Assembly: GCA_937975585.1 (NCBI GenBank)
Contig: CALJUC010000170.1
Location: 1-10,816 of the forward strand
Direction: 5' to 3'
Length of the DNA stretch: 10,816 bases
From: an uncultured Moraxella sp.
Lineage (GTDB): Bacteria > Pseudomonadota > Gammaproteobacteria > Pseudomonadales > Moraxellaceae
This document shows, piece by piece, positions 1 through 6,072 of the stretch. The number at the start of each line of letters is the position of its first letter. Position 1 is the stretch's first letter. The notes below the pieces were generated by a model. The model was not told where the DNA came from. It ran no database searches and saw only the letters and a list, made by a program, of their open reading frames with translations. The translations under genes and the position numbers were made by a program.

Positions 1-318
1 GACGAAGTATTGGGCGAGCTTGGCATCAAAGATCCACAACTTGAACTTGCGATGAAACTTGAACAAATCGCCTTGAGTGACCCGTACTTTAAAGAGCGTA
101 ACCTATATCCAAACGTTGACTTCTACTCAGGTATCATCTTAAAAGCTATCGGTATCCCAACTTCAATGTTTACCGTTATCTTTGCCTTGGCACGTACCTC
201 AGGTTGGATCAGCCACTGGCTAGAAATGCACTCAGCACCTTACAAAATCGGCCGTCCACGTCAGCTTTACACTGGCGAACAATCGCGTGATTTTGTTAAA
301 GTGGAAGACCGTAAATAA
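1..318 (+). CDS. gltA: Citrate synthase (type II), C-terminal part, 5' end outside window
   Basis: This is the last 105 codons of citrate synthase, which condenses acetyl-CoA and oxaloacetate to citrate at the entry to the TCA cycle. The frame is open from base 1, so the gene starts to the left of the window. The segment NVDFYSGI carries the catalytic aspartate of the family (Asp362 in E. coli). ARTSGWISHWLEM and IGRPRQLYTG supply the conserved arginines that bind oxaloacetate and citrate. The C-terminal ending VKVEDRK is usual for the hexameric, NADH-sensitive gammaproteobacterial enzyme. The TAA stop at 316-318 is followed by an intrinsic terminator 18 bp later. No defect is visible in the part shown. 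Confidence 0.96.
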   Translation, partial: DEVLGELGIKDPQLELAMKLEQIALSDPYFKERNLYPNVDFYSGIILKAIGIPTSMFTVIFALARTSGWISHWLEMHSAPYKIGRPRQLYTGEQSRDFVKVEDRK

Positions 319-336
319 TCGGTTACGCCTGAGTAC

Positions 337-368
337 AAAAACCCCATGCCATCGGTTTGGGGTTTTTT
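337..368 (+). terminator. Intrinsic terminator of gltA
   Basis: AAAAACCCC (337-345) pairs with GGGGTTTTT (359-367), and the stem runs into a T tract at 363-368. It lies just after the gltA stop. Because the 5' arm begins with an A run, it could also work weakly on the other strand. Confidence 0.85.
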
Positions 369-490
369 ATTGGCTGATAAACACTGTATTGATGCTATTA
401 TTTGATCCGTTTTTCTATTCTCATAAGATCCACTTACATCATTCATAGACAGATAGGCACTGAAAACCGTATGATGAGTGATTTGTTAAC

Positions 491-499
491 TGCTATGAT
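491..499 (+). promoter_or_regulatory. Possible extended -10 promoter of the MFS gene
   Basis: TGC followed by TATGAT (494-499) fits an extended -10 element. No good -35 is seen at the expected distance (471-476 reads ATGATG). Transcription would begin near 506, one or two bases before the ATG at 508, giving a nearly leaderless mRNA. This agrees with the absence of a clear Shine-Dalgarno sequence before 508. The call is inference from motif matching only. Confidence 0.35.
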
Positions 500-507
500 A
501 ATCAACT

Positions 508-1749
508 ATGCCTACGCTTCAACAACAACGACATTTTAACCCTTGGCTATTAGTAGGTATTGCTGCAAGTATATTACTGATAACCTCAGGTATTCGCCTA
601 TCACTTGGTCTATTTGTAAAGCCGATTGCAAATAGTAGTCATATTGATATTGTGCAGATTAGCTTTGCGCTCGCGATTGCTCAGTTAATGTGGGGTATAT
701 CACAACCAATCACTGGCGCATTGGCTGACCGATTTGGTGCTTGGTAGGTGCTATTGATAGGTACATTGCTATTGGCATTGGGGTGTTTGGCAGTACCGTA
801 TTTTGTCACTGGCTTTGGTTTGACCATTACCCTCGGTGTGTTGGTGGCTTTTGGTACGGGTGCAGGGAGCTTTTCGGTATTAATGGGTCAAGTTGCAAAT
901 CAAACGCCGGCTGAGATGCGTGGGTCAGCATCAGGTATTATCAATGCCGGTAGCTCCTTTGGATAGTTTATCTTCGCGCCTTTATTACAGTTTTTTATTT
1001 TATCGCCGTTATTTGGTTGGCAGCAGGCTTTCTATGCCATGGCAATGATTAGCTTGTTGTGTTTGCCATTGGCTTATCTTCTAACCAAAAACACGCATCA
1101 AGACCCAACGTCACAGGCGATTCAAACCCACGACCCATCCAGCCAAACCTTGAAACAAGCCTTATCTCATGCACTTCATGACCGTAATTACTGGTTATTG
1201 AACATCGGATTTTTTACCTGTGGCTTCCATATTGCGTTTTTGGTTACTCACTTACCGATGGAAATCACTTTGGCTGGGCTAAAGAATAACGTTGCTTCAT
1301 GGTCACTGGCGCTTATCGGGTTATCGAATGTCGTGGGTAGCCTATTCATCGGTTGGTGCGTTGGGCGCTATCGCAGTAAGTATATTTTGTTTTGGATGTA
1401 TTTTAGCCGTACCCTATTAATTGGCGTTTTCTTAATGTTACCCAAAACACCAACCACCTTTTTTGCCTTTGCTATTGCGTTAGGTTTAACATGGCTTGCG
1501 ACCGTACCCCCAACAGCAGGGACGATTGGTAAGCTATATGGGGTGCGTTATTTAGCGACATTATTTGGTTTGGTATTATTTACTCACCAAGTGGGCGGAT
1601 TTTTTGGCGCGTATTTGGGTGGCTTAGCGATGAAAAATTTTGGTAATTATCAATTCATGTGGTATGCCGATATGGCTCTCGCATTACTGGCAGCTGTGCT
1701 AAACTTACCAATTCAAGAACCTAAAATTATCAAAGTTGCTACAGCTTAG
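508..1749 (+). pseudogene. MFS transporter interrupted by two in-frame TAG codons
   Basis: Read through, the frame encodes about 413 residues, the usual length of a 12-helix major facilitator transporter of the inner membrane. It has alternating hydrophobic helices, the motif-A-like loop GALADRFGAW between helices 2 and 3, and a hydrophilic central loop at roughly residues 190-225 (THQDPTSQ...). A second motif-A-like loop, GWCVGRYRSKY, follows helix 8. TAG at 745-747 falls just after DRFGAW, and TAG at 964-966 falls in SSFG-x-FIFAP, where relatives usually have Gln. There is no frameshift or deletion, and the homology continues across both stops, so decay looks recent. The true end is also TAG (1747-1749). 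A GTG directly follows the first stop (748) and could in principle restart translation, but a split MFS protein would be unlikely to work. The substrate cannot be told from sequence. ispE starts 33 bp downstream. Confidence 0.85.
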
Positions 1750-1782
1750 TGGGATAATGAATAATTCACAAGAGTATAACGC

Positions 1783-2727
1783 ATGAAAACTGTCATCAAG
1801 CACGCACCTGCCAAGATTAACTTGTTTTTGCATATTACGGGTAAGCGTCCGGATGGTTACCATAACTTGCAAACTGTCTTTCGCCTGATTGATTTATACG
1901 ACACGTTAACCTTTACCCACTCTAGCCAATTAATTGGCAATACTAATACGGTAGTAACGCTGAATAACGACCCGAGCATTACCGAAAATATTGAGCAAAA
2001 TTTAATTGTTAAAGCCGCTAGACGTTTATTAGCTTATGTACGACAGCATCATATGTTGAGTGAGGGACAAATCCAAGCCTTGCCGATTATTGATATTCAG
2101 CTTGATAAACAGATTCCAATGGGTGCAGGACTCGGTGGCGGTTCGTCCGATTGTGCAACAACGTTAATGACGCTTAATGATATGTGGCAACTTGGACTGT
2201 CCAATGTGCAATTACGTGAGATTGGCGCGACTTTAGGGGCGGATGTGCCGATTTTTATCTATGGGCAAGATGCCATTGCAGAAGGCATTGGCGAAATCTT
2301 GACACCGATTCGGCTAGCACCGCAACGCATATTATTGTTGATGCCAAACGCGCATATCAATACCGCACAGTTATTCGCCCACCCCGCTCTACGTCGTGAT
2401 TGCCCAGCATTCCCCCATGAATTCATCTATTCGCATGAATCGGATTTTACCAACCAGTTAACCAGCAAATTTAGCAATGTATTTGAGCCAGTGGTACGTG
2501 ACTTATCCCATGAGGTCGATAGCGCGTTATCACACTTGGCTAAACTTGCCGAAAATACGCAAACCACACCGCGTATGACTGGTTCAGGTAGCTGTGTTTT
2601 TTTACCATTGTCTAATCATGTTGATGAGGAAACTATCGCGCAATGGCAACAACAAGCGCCGTGTCCATCGCGTGTTGTCCGCACATTTCATGAGCAGTTT
2701 AACACTGGCTATTTATATGAAAGATAA
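1783..2727 (+). CDS. ispE: 4-diphosphocytidyl-2-C-methyl-D-erythritol kinase
   Basis: IspE is a cytoplasmic GHMP-family kinase that phosphorylates the 2-hydroxyl of CDP-methylerythritol with ATP, the fourth step of the MEP pathway to isoprenoids. The 314-residue product shows all the family marks. APAKINLFLHI near the N-terminus carries the substrate-binding Lys (K11). The ATP-binding glycine loop PMGAGLGGGSSD starts at residue 112. GADVPIF holds the catalytic Asp (D154, equivalent to E. coli D141). MTGSGSCVF (from residue 265) is the third GHMP motif. It is slightly longer than the E. coli enzyme (283 aa), with extra sequence around residues 55-100. The ATG at 1783 follows a weak AAGAG. The gene lies directly upstream of tRNA-Gln and prs, as in many Gammaproteobacteria, but the usual upstream partner lolB is replaced by the MFS pseudogene. 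Confidence 0.96.
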   Translation: MKTVIKHAPAKINLFLHITGKRPDGYHNLQTVFRLIDLYDTLTFTHSSQLIGNTNTVVTLNNDPSITENIEQNLIVKAARRLLAYVRQHHMLSEGQIQALPIIDIQLDKQIPMGAGLGGGSSDCATTLMTLNDMWQLGLSNVQLREIGATLGADVPIFIYGQDAIAEGIGEILTPIRLAPQRILLLMPNAHINTAQLFAHPALRRDCPAFPHEFIYSHESDFTNQLTSKFSNVFEPVVRDLSHEVDSALSHLAKLAENTQTTPRMTGSGSCVFLPLSNHVDEETIAQWQQQAPCPSRVVRTFHEQFNTGYLYER

Positions 2728-2766
2728 GGATTTATCACTATTTTCAAATTTTCTGATAAATAATGC

Positions 2767-2794
2767 TTGCTTTTTATAAAATAATAAGTAGAAT
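2767..2794 (+). promoter_or_regulatory. Promoter of tRNA-Gln
   Basis: TTGCTT (2767-2772), a 16-bp spacer and TAGAAT (2789-2794) form a sigma-70 promoter. The GC-rich stretch GCGCTC (2798-2803) lies between the -10 and the likely start near 2801. Such GC-rich discriminators are typical of stable-RNA promoters under stringent (ppGpp) control. The mature tRNA begins at 2808. Confidence 0.65.
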
Positions 2795-2807
2795 AATGCG
2801 CTCATAC

Positions 2808-2883
2808 AGGGGTATCGCCAAGTTGGTAAGGCACCAGGTTTTGATCCTGGCATTCGTTGGTTCGAGTCCAGCTACCCCTGCCA
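2808..2883 (+). tRNA. tRNA-Gln, anticodon TTG
   Basis: A 76-nt cloverleaf can be folded by eye. The acceptor stem is AGGGGTA (2808-2814) with TACCCCT (2873-2879). The discriminator is G2880 and CCA is encoded at 2881-2883. The anticodon stem is CCAGG/CCTGG (2834-2838/2846-2850), and its 7-base loop places TTG at 2841-2843. The T arm is GTTGG/CCAGC around the loop TTCGAGT (2861-2867), with one G-U pair. It reads CAA and, by wobble, CAG. Its place between ispE and prs is the conserved one in Gammaproteobacteria. No mutation toward CTA (amber suppressor) is present. Confidence 0.97.
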
Positions 2884-2896
2884 TTTTCTTTCCTAA

Positions 2897-2924
2897 TTTA
2901 CATTTCAGTTGGTTTAGATAATAT
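2897..2924 (+). promoter_or_regulatory. Candidate promoter of prs
   Basis: TTTACA (2897-2902, 5 of 6 to the -35 consensus), a 16-bp spacer and TAATAT (2919-2924, 4 of 6 to the -10). The start would be near 2931, leaving a leader of about 88 nt before prs. Other AT-rich hexamers nearby make this uncertain. Confidence 0.35.
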
Positions 2925-2930
2925 TACATC

Positions 2931-2949
2931 CTAAATGCCGCCCATTTAG
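2931..2949 (+). other. Short perfect hairpin between tRNA-Gln and prs
   Basis: CTAAATG (2931-2937) and CATTTAG (2943-2949) pair perfectly around CCGCC. A T-rich stretch (TTTTTGTTGTTTT) follows, but only six bases later, so it is a poor intrinsic terminator. It could weakly end the tRNA transcript, or form the 5' stem of the prs mRNA if the promoter at 2897-2924 is real. Confidence 0.35.
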
Positions 2950-3018
2950 CCGATGTTTTTGTTGTTTTAATTATTATTGAACGACTGAGCTAACGCAGAC
3001 CACCCATAGGATTGTATT

Positions 3019-3969
3019 ATGCCGTACTTGGCGATTTTCACGGGTAACGCCCACCCAGAATTGGCGAAAAATGTCACTAATCACCTACATATTCCGCTAG
3101 GCCGTGCCGATGTGACACGTTTTTCGGATGGTGAGGTTGCCGTTGAAATCCAAGAAAACGTGCGTGGTAAAGACGTTTTTATCCTACAATCTACTTGTTC
3201 ACCGACCAACGATAATTTGATGGAAATCATGGTGATGGCAGATGCATTGCGTCGCGCCAGTGCCGGTCGTATCACTGCGGTCATGCCTTACTTCGGTTAT
3301 GCGCGTCAAGACCGTCGTCCACGTTCAGCGCGTGTGCCTATTTCTGCCAAAGTGGTTGCTGATATGCTAAATATCGTGAGCATTGACCGCGTGGTAACTG
3401 TTGACTTGCACTCAGACCAAATTCAAGGTTTCTTTGATATCCCTGTCGATAATATCTACGGTACACCGGTACTGTTCAAAGATCTGCGTGAGCAAAAATA
3501 CGATAACTTAATGGTTGTATCACCAGACGTTGGTGGTGTAGTACGTGCTCGTGCGATGGCAAAACAATTGGGCGATGCCGATATGGCCATCATCGACAAG
3601 CGTCGTGCGCGTGCGAACGAATCACAAGTAATGCACATCATCGGTGATGTACGTGATCGTGACTGTGTGATTATCGATGACATGGTAGATACCGCAGGTA
3701 CACTATGTAAAGCCGCTGCTGCCCTAAAAGAAAACGGGGCGCGTCGTGTGGTCGGTTATATTACTCACCCTGTATTGTCAGGTAAAGCGGTTAAAACTAT
3801 CGCTGAGTCAGTATTAGACGAGATTGTAGTGACCGATACGATTCCACTAAGTGAAGCCGCGCAAAACTGTGGCAAAATCCGCCAAGTGACTATCGCGCCA
3901 ATGCTTGCCGAAGCACTACGTCGTATTAACAATGAAGAATCATTGAGTGCAATGTTCGACATTATGTAA
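3019..3969 (+). CDS. prs: Ribose-phosphate pyrophosphokinase (PRPP synthase)
   Basis: Prs makes phosphoribosyl pyrophosphate from ribose 5-phosphate and ATP, feeding purine, pyrimidine, histidine, tryptophan and NAD synthesis. The product is 316 residues, close to the 315 of the E. coli class I enzyme. RFSDGE lies near residue 35. The ATP-binding RQDRRPRSAR starts at R96. VDLHSDQIQGFF carries D129 and H131, which take part in metal and ATP binding. SPDVGG and DKRRAR follow. The PRPP/ribose-phosphate loop DDMVDTAGT is at 220-228, and the C-terminal NNEESLSAMF matches relatives. The ATG at 3019 has AGGA at 3008-3011, seven bases ahead. It sits downstream of tRNA-Gln and is separated from rplY by a terminator. 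No PurR-type operator was recognised. Confidence 0.97.
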   Translation: MPYLAIFTGNAHPELAKNVTNHLHIPLGRADVTRFSDGEVAVEIQENVRGKDVFILQSTCSPTNDNLMEIMVMADALRRASAGRITAVMPYFGYARQDRRPRSARVPISAKVVADMLNIVSIDRVVTVDLHSDQIQGFFDIPVDNIYGTPVLFKDLREQKYDNLMVVSPDVGGVVRARAMAKQLGDADMAIIDKRRARANESQVMHIIGDVRDRDCVIIDDMVDTAGTLCKAAAALKENGARRVVGYITHPVLSGKAVKTIAESVLDEIVVTDTIPLSEAAQNCGKIRQVTIAPMLAEALRRINNEESLSAMFDIM

Positions 3970-3981
3970 GTCAGATTTTTT

Positions 3982-4007
3982 GCCGTTTTTAATAAAACGG
4001 CTTTTTT
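3982..4007 (+). terminator. Intrinsic terminator of prs
   Basis: GCCGTTTT (3982-3989), loop TAAT, AAAACGGC (3994-4001), then six T (4002-4007). It is a perfect 8-bp stem 12 bp after the prs stop, and points to a transcript end between prs and rplY. Confidence 0.88.
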
Positions 4008-4028
4008 GCAGTCGGAATTCATACTGAA

Positions 4029-4074
4029 ACCAATCGACTGGGGCATAAATTGGTCGCAAATTTATGCTTTTTTT
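4029..4074 (+). promoter_or_regulatory. Attenuator-like leader of rplY
   Basis: GCATAAATT (4043-4051) and AATTTATGC (4059-4067) form a perfect 9-bp stem with a 7-base loop, followed at once by seven T (4068-4074). This is the form of an intrinsic terminator, placed 26 bp before the rplY start codon. ACCAAT (4029-4034) can instead pair with ATTGGT (4049-4054), which uses part of the same 5' arm, so the two folds exclude each other. The layout suggests attenuation of rplY. The stem is AT-rich, so it may be a weak terminator. No clear promoter was found between the prs terminator and this hairpin. Confidence 0.5.
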
Positions 4075-4100
4075 CATCATTAACCAAAAAGGAACTCATC

Positions 4101-4802
4101 ATGAGTAACCAAACTTTTAACCTAAACGCTGTTGTACGTGGCGAAGACTTACAAGGTAAAGGTGCGAGCCGCCGCCTTCGTAAAGAAAACCTAGTACCTG
4201 CGATCATCTACGGCGCTGACAAAGAGCCAGCTGCTGTTGCTATCCGTTACAATGAATTAATCAAATCATTGGAAACTGAAGCATTCTTCTCTCACATCTT
4301 GACCATCAACGTTGAAGGCCAAGGCACTGAAGAAGTTGTTATCAAAGCATTACAACGTCACCCAGCAAAAAACACCCCGGTACACGCTGACTTCCAACGT
4401 ATCGTTCGTGGTCAAGCGATGCACATCGTAGTACCTGTTCACTACGTTGGCGCAGAAGAAGCACCAGGTCACAAAGCTGGCGGCGTATTCGTATCAAACG
4501 CAACTGAACTTGAAATCACTGCAATCCCATCAAAAATCCCTGAGTTCCTAACTGTTGACGTATCAGGTATGAATGTTGGTGATTCAATCCACTTATTAGA
4601 TATCAAATTGCCAGAAGGCGTTGCTATCCGTGAATTGGAAGTAGTAGATGCATTCAACCGTACCGTTGCTACTATGCAAGCGCCTACCGTTGAGCCAGTT
4701 GAAGAAGAAGTTGCAGCTGAAGCGACTGAAGAAGCTGCTGACGCTGAAGAAGCACCAGCACAAGACGACGCTACTGATGCGTCAAAACAAGACGGCGAAT
4801 AA
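4101..4802 (+). CDS. rplY: 50S ribosomal protein bL25 (Ctc/TL5 type)
   Basis: bL25 binds 5S rRNA in the central protuberance of the 50S subunit. This is the long two-domain form (233 residues, against 94 in E. coli). The N-terminal 5S-binding domain spans about residues 1-92 and begins NLNAVVRGEDLQGKGASRRL, with the typical basic patch SRRLRKENLVPAIIYG. The C-terminal beta domain spans about 95-190. The last 37 or so residues are a low-complexity acidic tail rich in Glu, Ala and Asp. The start is set by AAAGGAA at 4088-4094; an in-frame TTG at 4050 lies inside the leader hairpin and has no ribosome site. The coding region has a strong preference for a few codons (CGT for Arg, GAA for Glu), as expected for a highly expressed ribosomal gene. 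pth follows after 25 bp, probably as an operon. Confidence 0.95.
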   Translation: MSNQTFNLNAVVRGEDLQGKGASRRLRKENLVPAIIYGADKEPAAVAIRYNELIKSLETEAFFSHILTINVEGQGTEEVVIKALQRHPAKNTPVHADFQRIVRGQAMHIVVPVHYVGAEEAPGHKAGGVFVSNATELEITAIPSKIPEFLTVDVSGMNVGDSIHLLDIKLPEGVAIRELEVVDAFNRTVATMQAPTVEPVEEEVAAEATEEAADAEEAPAQDDATDASKQDGE

Positions 4803-4827
4803 TTTCGTTACTTGTTAGGAACTATCC

Positions 4828-5412
4828 ATGTCTAAAATCAAACTGATTGTTGGACTTGGCAACCCAGGTCAGCAGTATGCCCAAACCCGGCATAATGCTG
4901 GCTTTTGGTTTGTAGAGCGCATTGCCAACGATTTTAATATCAGCTTAAGCCAAGATAAAAAATTTCATGGCTTGGTCGGTCGTGGGCAAGTTCATGGTGC
5001 GGATGTGCGCTTACTCATACCGCATACCTTTATGAATAAATCGGGCGAAGCTGTCGTACCGATGGTAAATTTTTACAATATCGCCAATGATGAGCTACTC
5101 ATTGCGCATGACGAGCTCGACCTACCGACGGGCAATATGCGTCTAAAAGTCGGCGGTGGTCACGGCGGCCATAATGGCTTACGCGATATCGTGCCACACA
5201 TTGGGGCCGATTTTTATCGCTTACGCTTGGGCATTGGTCACCCAGGGCATAAGTCAAAAGTCTCGGGTTATGTACTCGGTAAGCCAACGAGTGATGAACA
5301 AATCGCATTGGATTTGATGCTCGATGCAGCCATGCAAAACCTACCTGCACTGATTAACGGTGATATTGCCAAAGCACAACAAGCGATTAATGGCTTTAAA
5401 CTGCCGAATTAA
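4828..5412 (+). CDS. pth: Peptidyl-tRNA hydrolase
   Basis: Pth cleaves the ester bond of peptidyl-tRNAs that drop off ribosomes, recycling the tRNA in the cytoplasm. The product has 194 residues, the normal size. Catalytic and substrate-binding residues are in place: N12 in VGLGNPG, the catalytic H22 in TRHNAGFW, N70 in FMNKSGE, D95 in HDELDLP, and N116 in the GGHGGHNGLRD loop. The segment YRLRLGIGHPG is also typical. The ATG at 4828 follows AGGA (4817-4820) by seven bases. It is the second gene of a likely rplY-pth operon. In many relatives the GTPase gene ychF follows pth; here panD follows instead after a 173-bp gap. Confidence 0.97.
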   Translation: MSKIKLIVGLGNPGQQYAQTRHNAGFWFVERIANDFNISLSQDKKFHGLVGRGQVHGADVRLLIPHTFMNKSGEAVVPMVNFYNIANDELLIAHDELDLPTGNMRLKVGGGHGGHNGLRDIVPHIGADFYRLRLGIGHPGHKSKVSGYVLGKPTSDEQIALDLMLDAAMQNLPALINGDIAKAQQAINGFKLPN

Positions 5413-5487
5413 CAATTATGTTTAAGGCCACTACTCATTCGTTTATTAAAAACTTTTCGTTTTTTTAGTTAAAAATTGGCAAAAGAC

Positions 5488-5558
5488 TTGAATTTTGCGA
5501 GTTTTACTTTATATCGGTTTTGCTAATCGGCCATTTTGCTAACCTGTTTAAGCCGATT
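5488..5558 (+). promoter_or_regulatory. panD upstream region: candidate promoter and inverted repeat
   Basis: TTGAAT (5488-5493) and TATATC (5510-5515), 16 bp apart, are a possible promoter. Just downstream, AATCGGC (5525-5531) and GCCGATT (5552-5558) form a perfect 7-bp inverted repeat with a 20-base loop. TGCTAA occurs three times in this stretch (5521, 5537, 5564), two of them as TTTTGCTAA (5518 and 5534). The motifs are short and the region is AT-rich, so regulatory meaning is only a suggestion. Confidence 0.3.
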
Positions 5559-5585
5559 TTATCTGCTAACCGCTAAGGAATTGGT

Positions 5586-5966
5586 ATGTTATTGACCCTG
5601 TTAAAAGCAAAATTACATCGCGCGCGTGTGACCCATTGTGAGTTACATTATGAAGGCTCATGTGGTATTGATAGTGATTTGCTCGATATGGCGGGTATTC
5701 GTGAGAATGAATCGATTGATATCTATAACGTCAATAACGGCAAGCGTTTTCGCACGTATGCTATTCGCGCTGAGGCAGGCTCGAAGATTATTTCGCTAAA
5801 TGGTGCCGCCGCTCACATGGCAGATTTGGGTGATATCGTGATTATCGCTGCTTACGCCCAAATGGATGAGCAAGAAGCCGATACGCATAAACCACGTTTA
5901 GTCTACTTAGATGAAGGCAATGTGGTCAAAGACACCGCGAATGCCATTCCAGTCCAAGTCAAATAA
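5586..5966 (+). CDS. panD: Aspartate 1-decarboxylase, pyruvoyl-dependent
   Basis: PanD decarboxylates L-aspartate to beta-alanine, which is joined to pantoate to make pantothenate and then coenzyme A. The proenzyme of 126 residues cleaves itself at G24-S25, seen here in HYEGSCGID, and turns Ser25 into the pyruvoyl cofactor. Other active-site residues are at the standard positions: K9, R54 in KRFRTYAI, T57, Y58, and N72 in SLNGAAAH. The C-terminal ADLGDIVIIAAYA strand is also typical. The ATG at 5586 is preceded by AAGGAA (5575-5580), five bases away. It stands alone between pth and a strong terminator; panB and panC are not in the window. All key residues are intact. Confidence 0.97.
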   Translation: MLLTLLKAKLHRARVTHCELHYEGSCGIDSDLLDMAGIRENESIDIYNVNNGKRFRTYAIRAEAGSKIISLNGAAAHMADLGDIVIIAAYAQMDEQEADTHKPRLVYLDEGNVVKDTANAIPVQVK

Positions 5967-6011
5967 GTAACTATTTACGACAAGCTCGTGACAAAATAGA
6001 TTAAATAAGAA

Positions 6012-6047
6012 GGGGTTAAATCAGCAGATTTAACCCCCCTTTTTTTT
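6012..6047 (+). terminator. Strong intrinsic terminator of panD
   Basis: GGGGTTAAATC (6012-6022), loop AGCA, GATTTAACCCC (6027-6037): a perfect 11-bp stem followed by CC and eight T (6040-6047). It lies 45 bp after the panD stop and between two convergent genes. On the minus strand the tail is only moderately T-rich, so termination of the kinase gene here is less sure. Confidence 0.92.
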
Positions 6048-6072
6048 GTCTAGTAACTTAAATTAGCTTATT

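Noticed and set aside
2730..2761. ATTTATCA (2730-2737) and TGATAAAT (2754-2761) as a terminator after ispE
   Set aside because: The stem is entirely AT-rich apart from one pair, has a 16-base loop and no directly following T run, so termination is doubtful.
2841..2843. The tRNA-Gln as a suppressor of the nearby TAG codons
   Set aside because: The anticodon is TTG; reading TAG would need a first-position mismatch, and TAG is used as a normal stop elsewhere in the window.
4050..4100. Longer rplY start at TTG 4050 giving 17 extra residues
   Set aside because: No ribosome site before it, it lies inside the leader hairpin, and the ATG at 4101 has a clear AAAGGAA and begins like other bL25 proteins.
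5448..5466. AAAAAC/GTTTTT hairpin with following T after pth as a terminator
   Set aside because: Six pairs, nearly all A-T, in a homopolymer-rich stretch; too weak to call, though pth must end somewhere near here.
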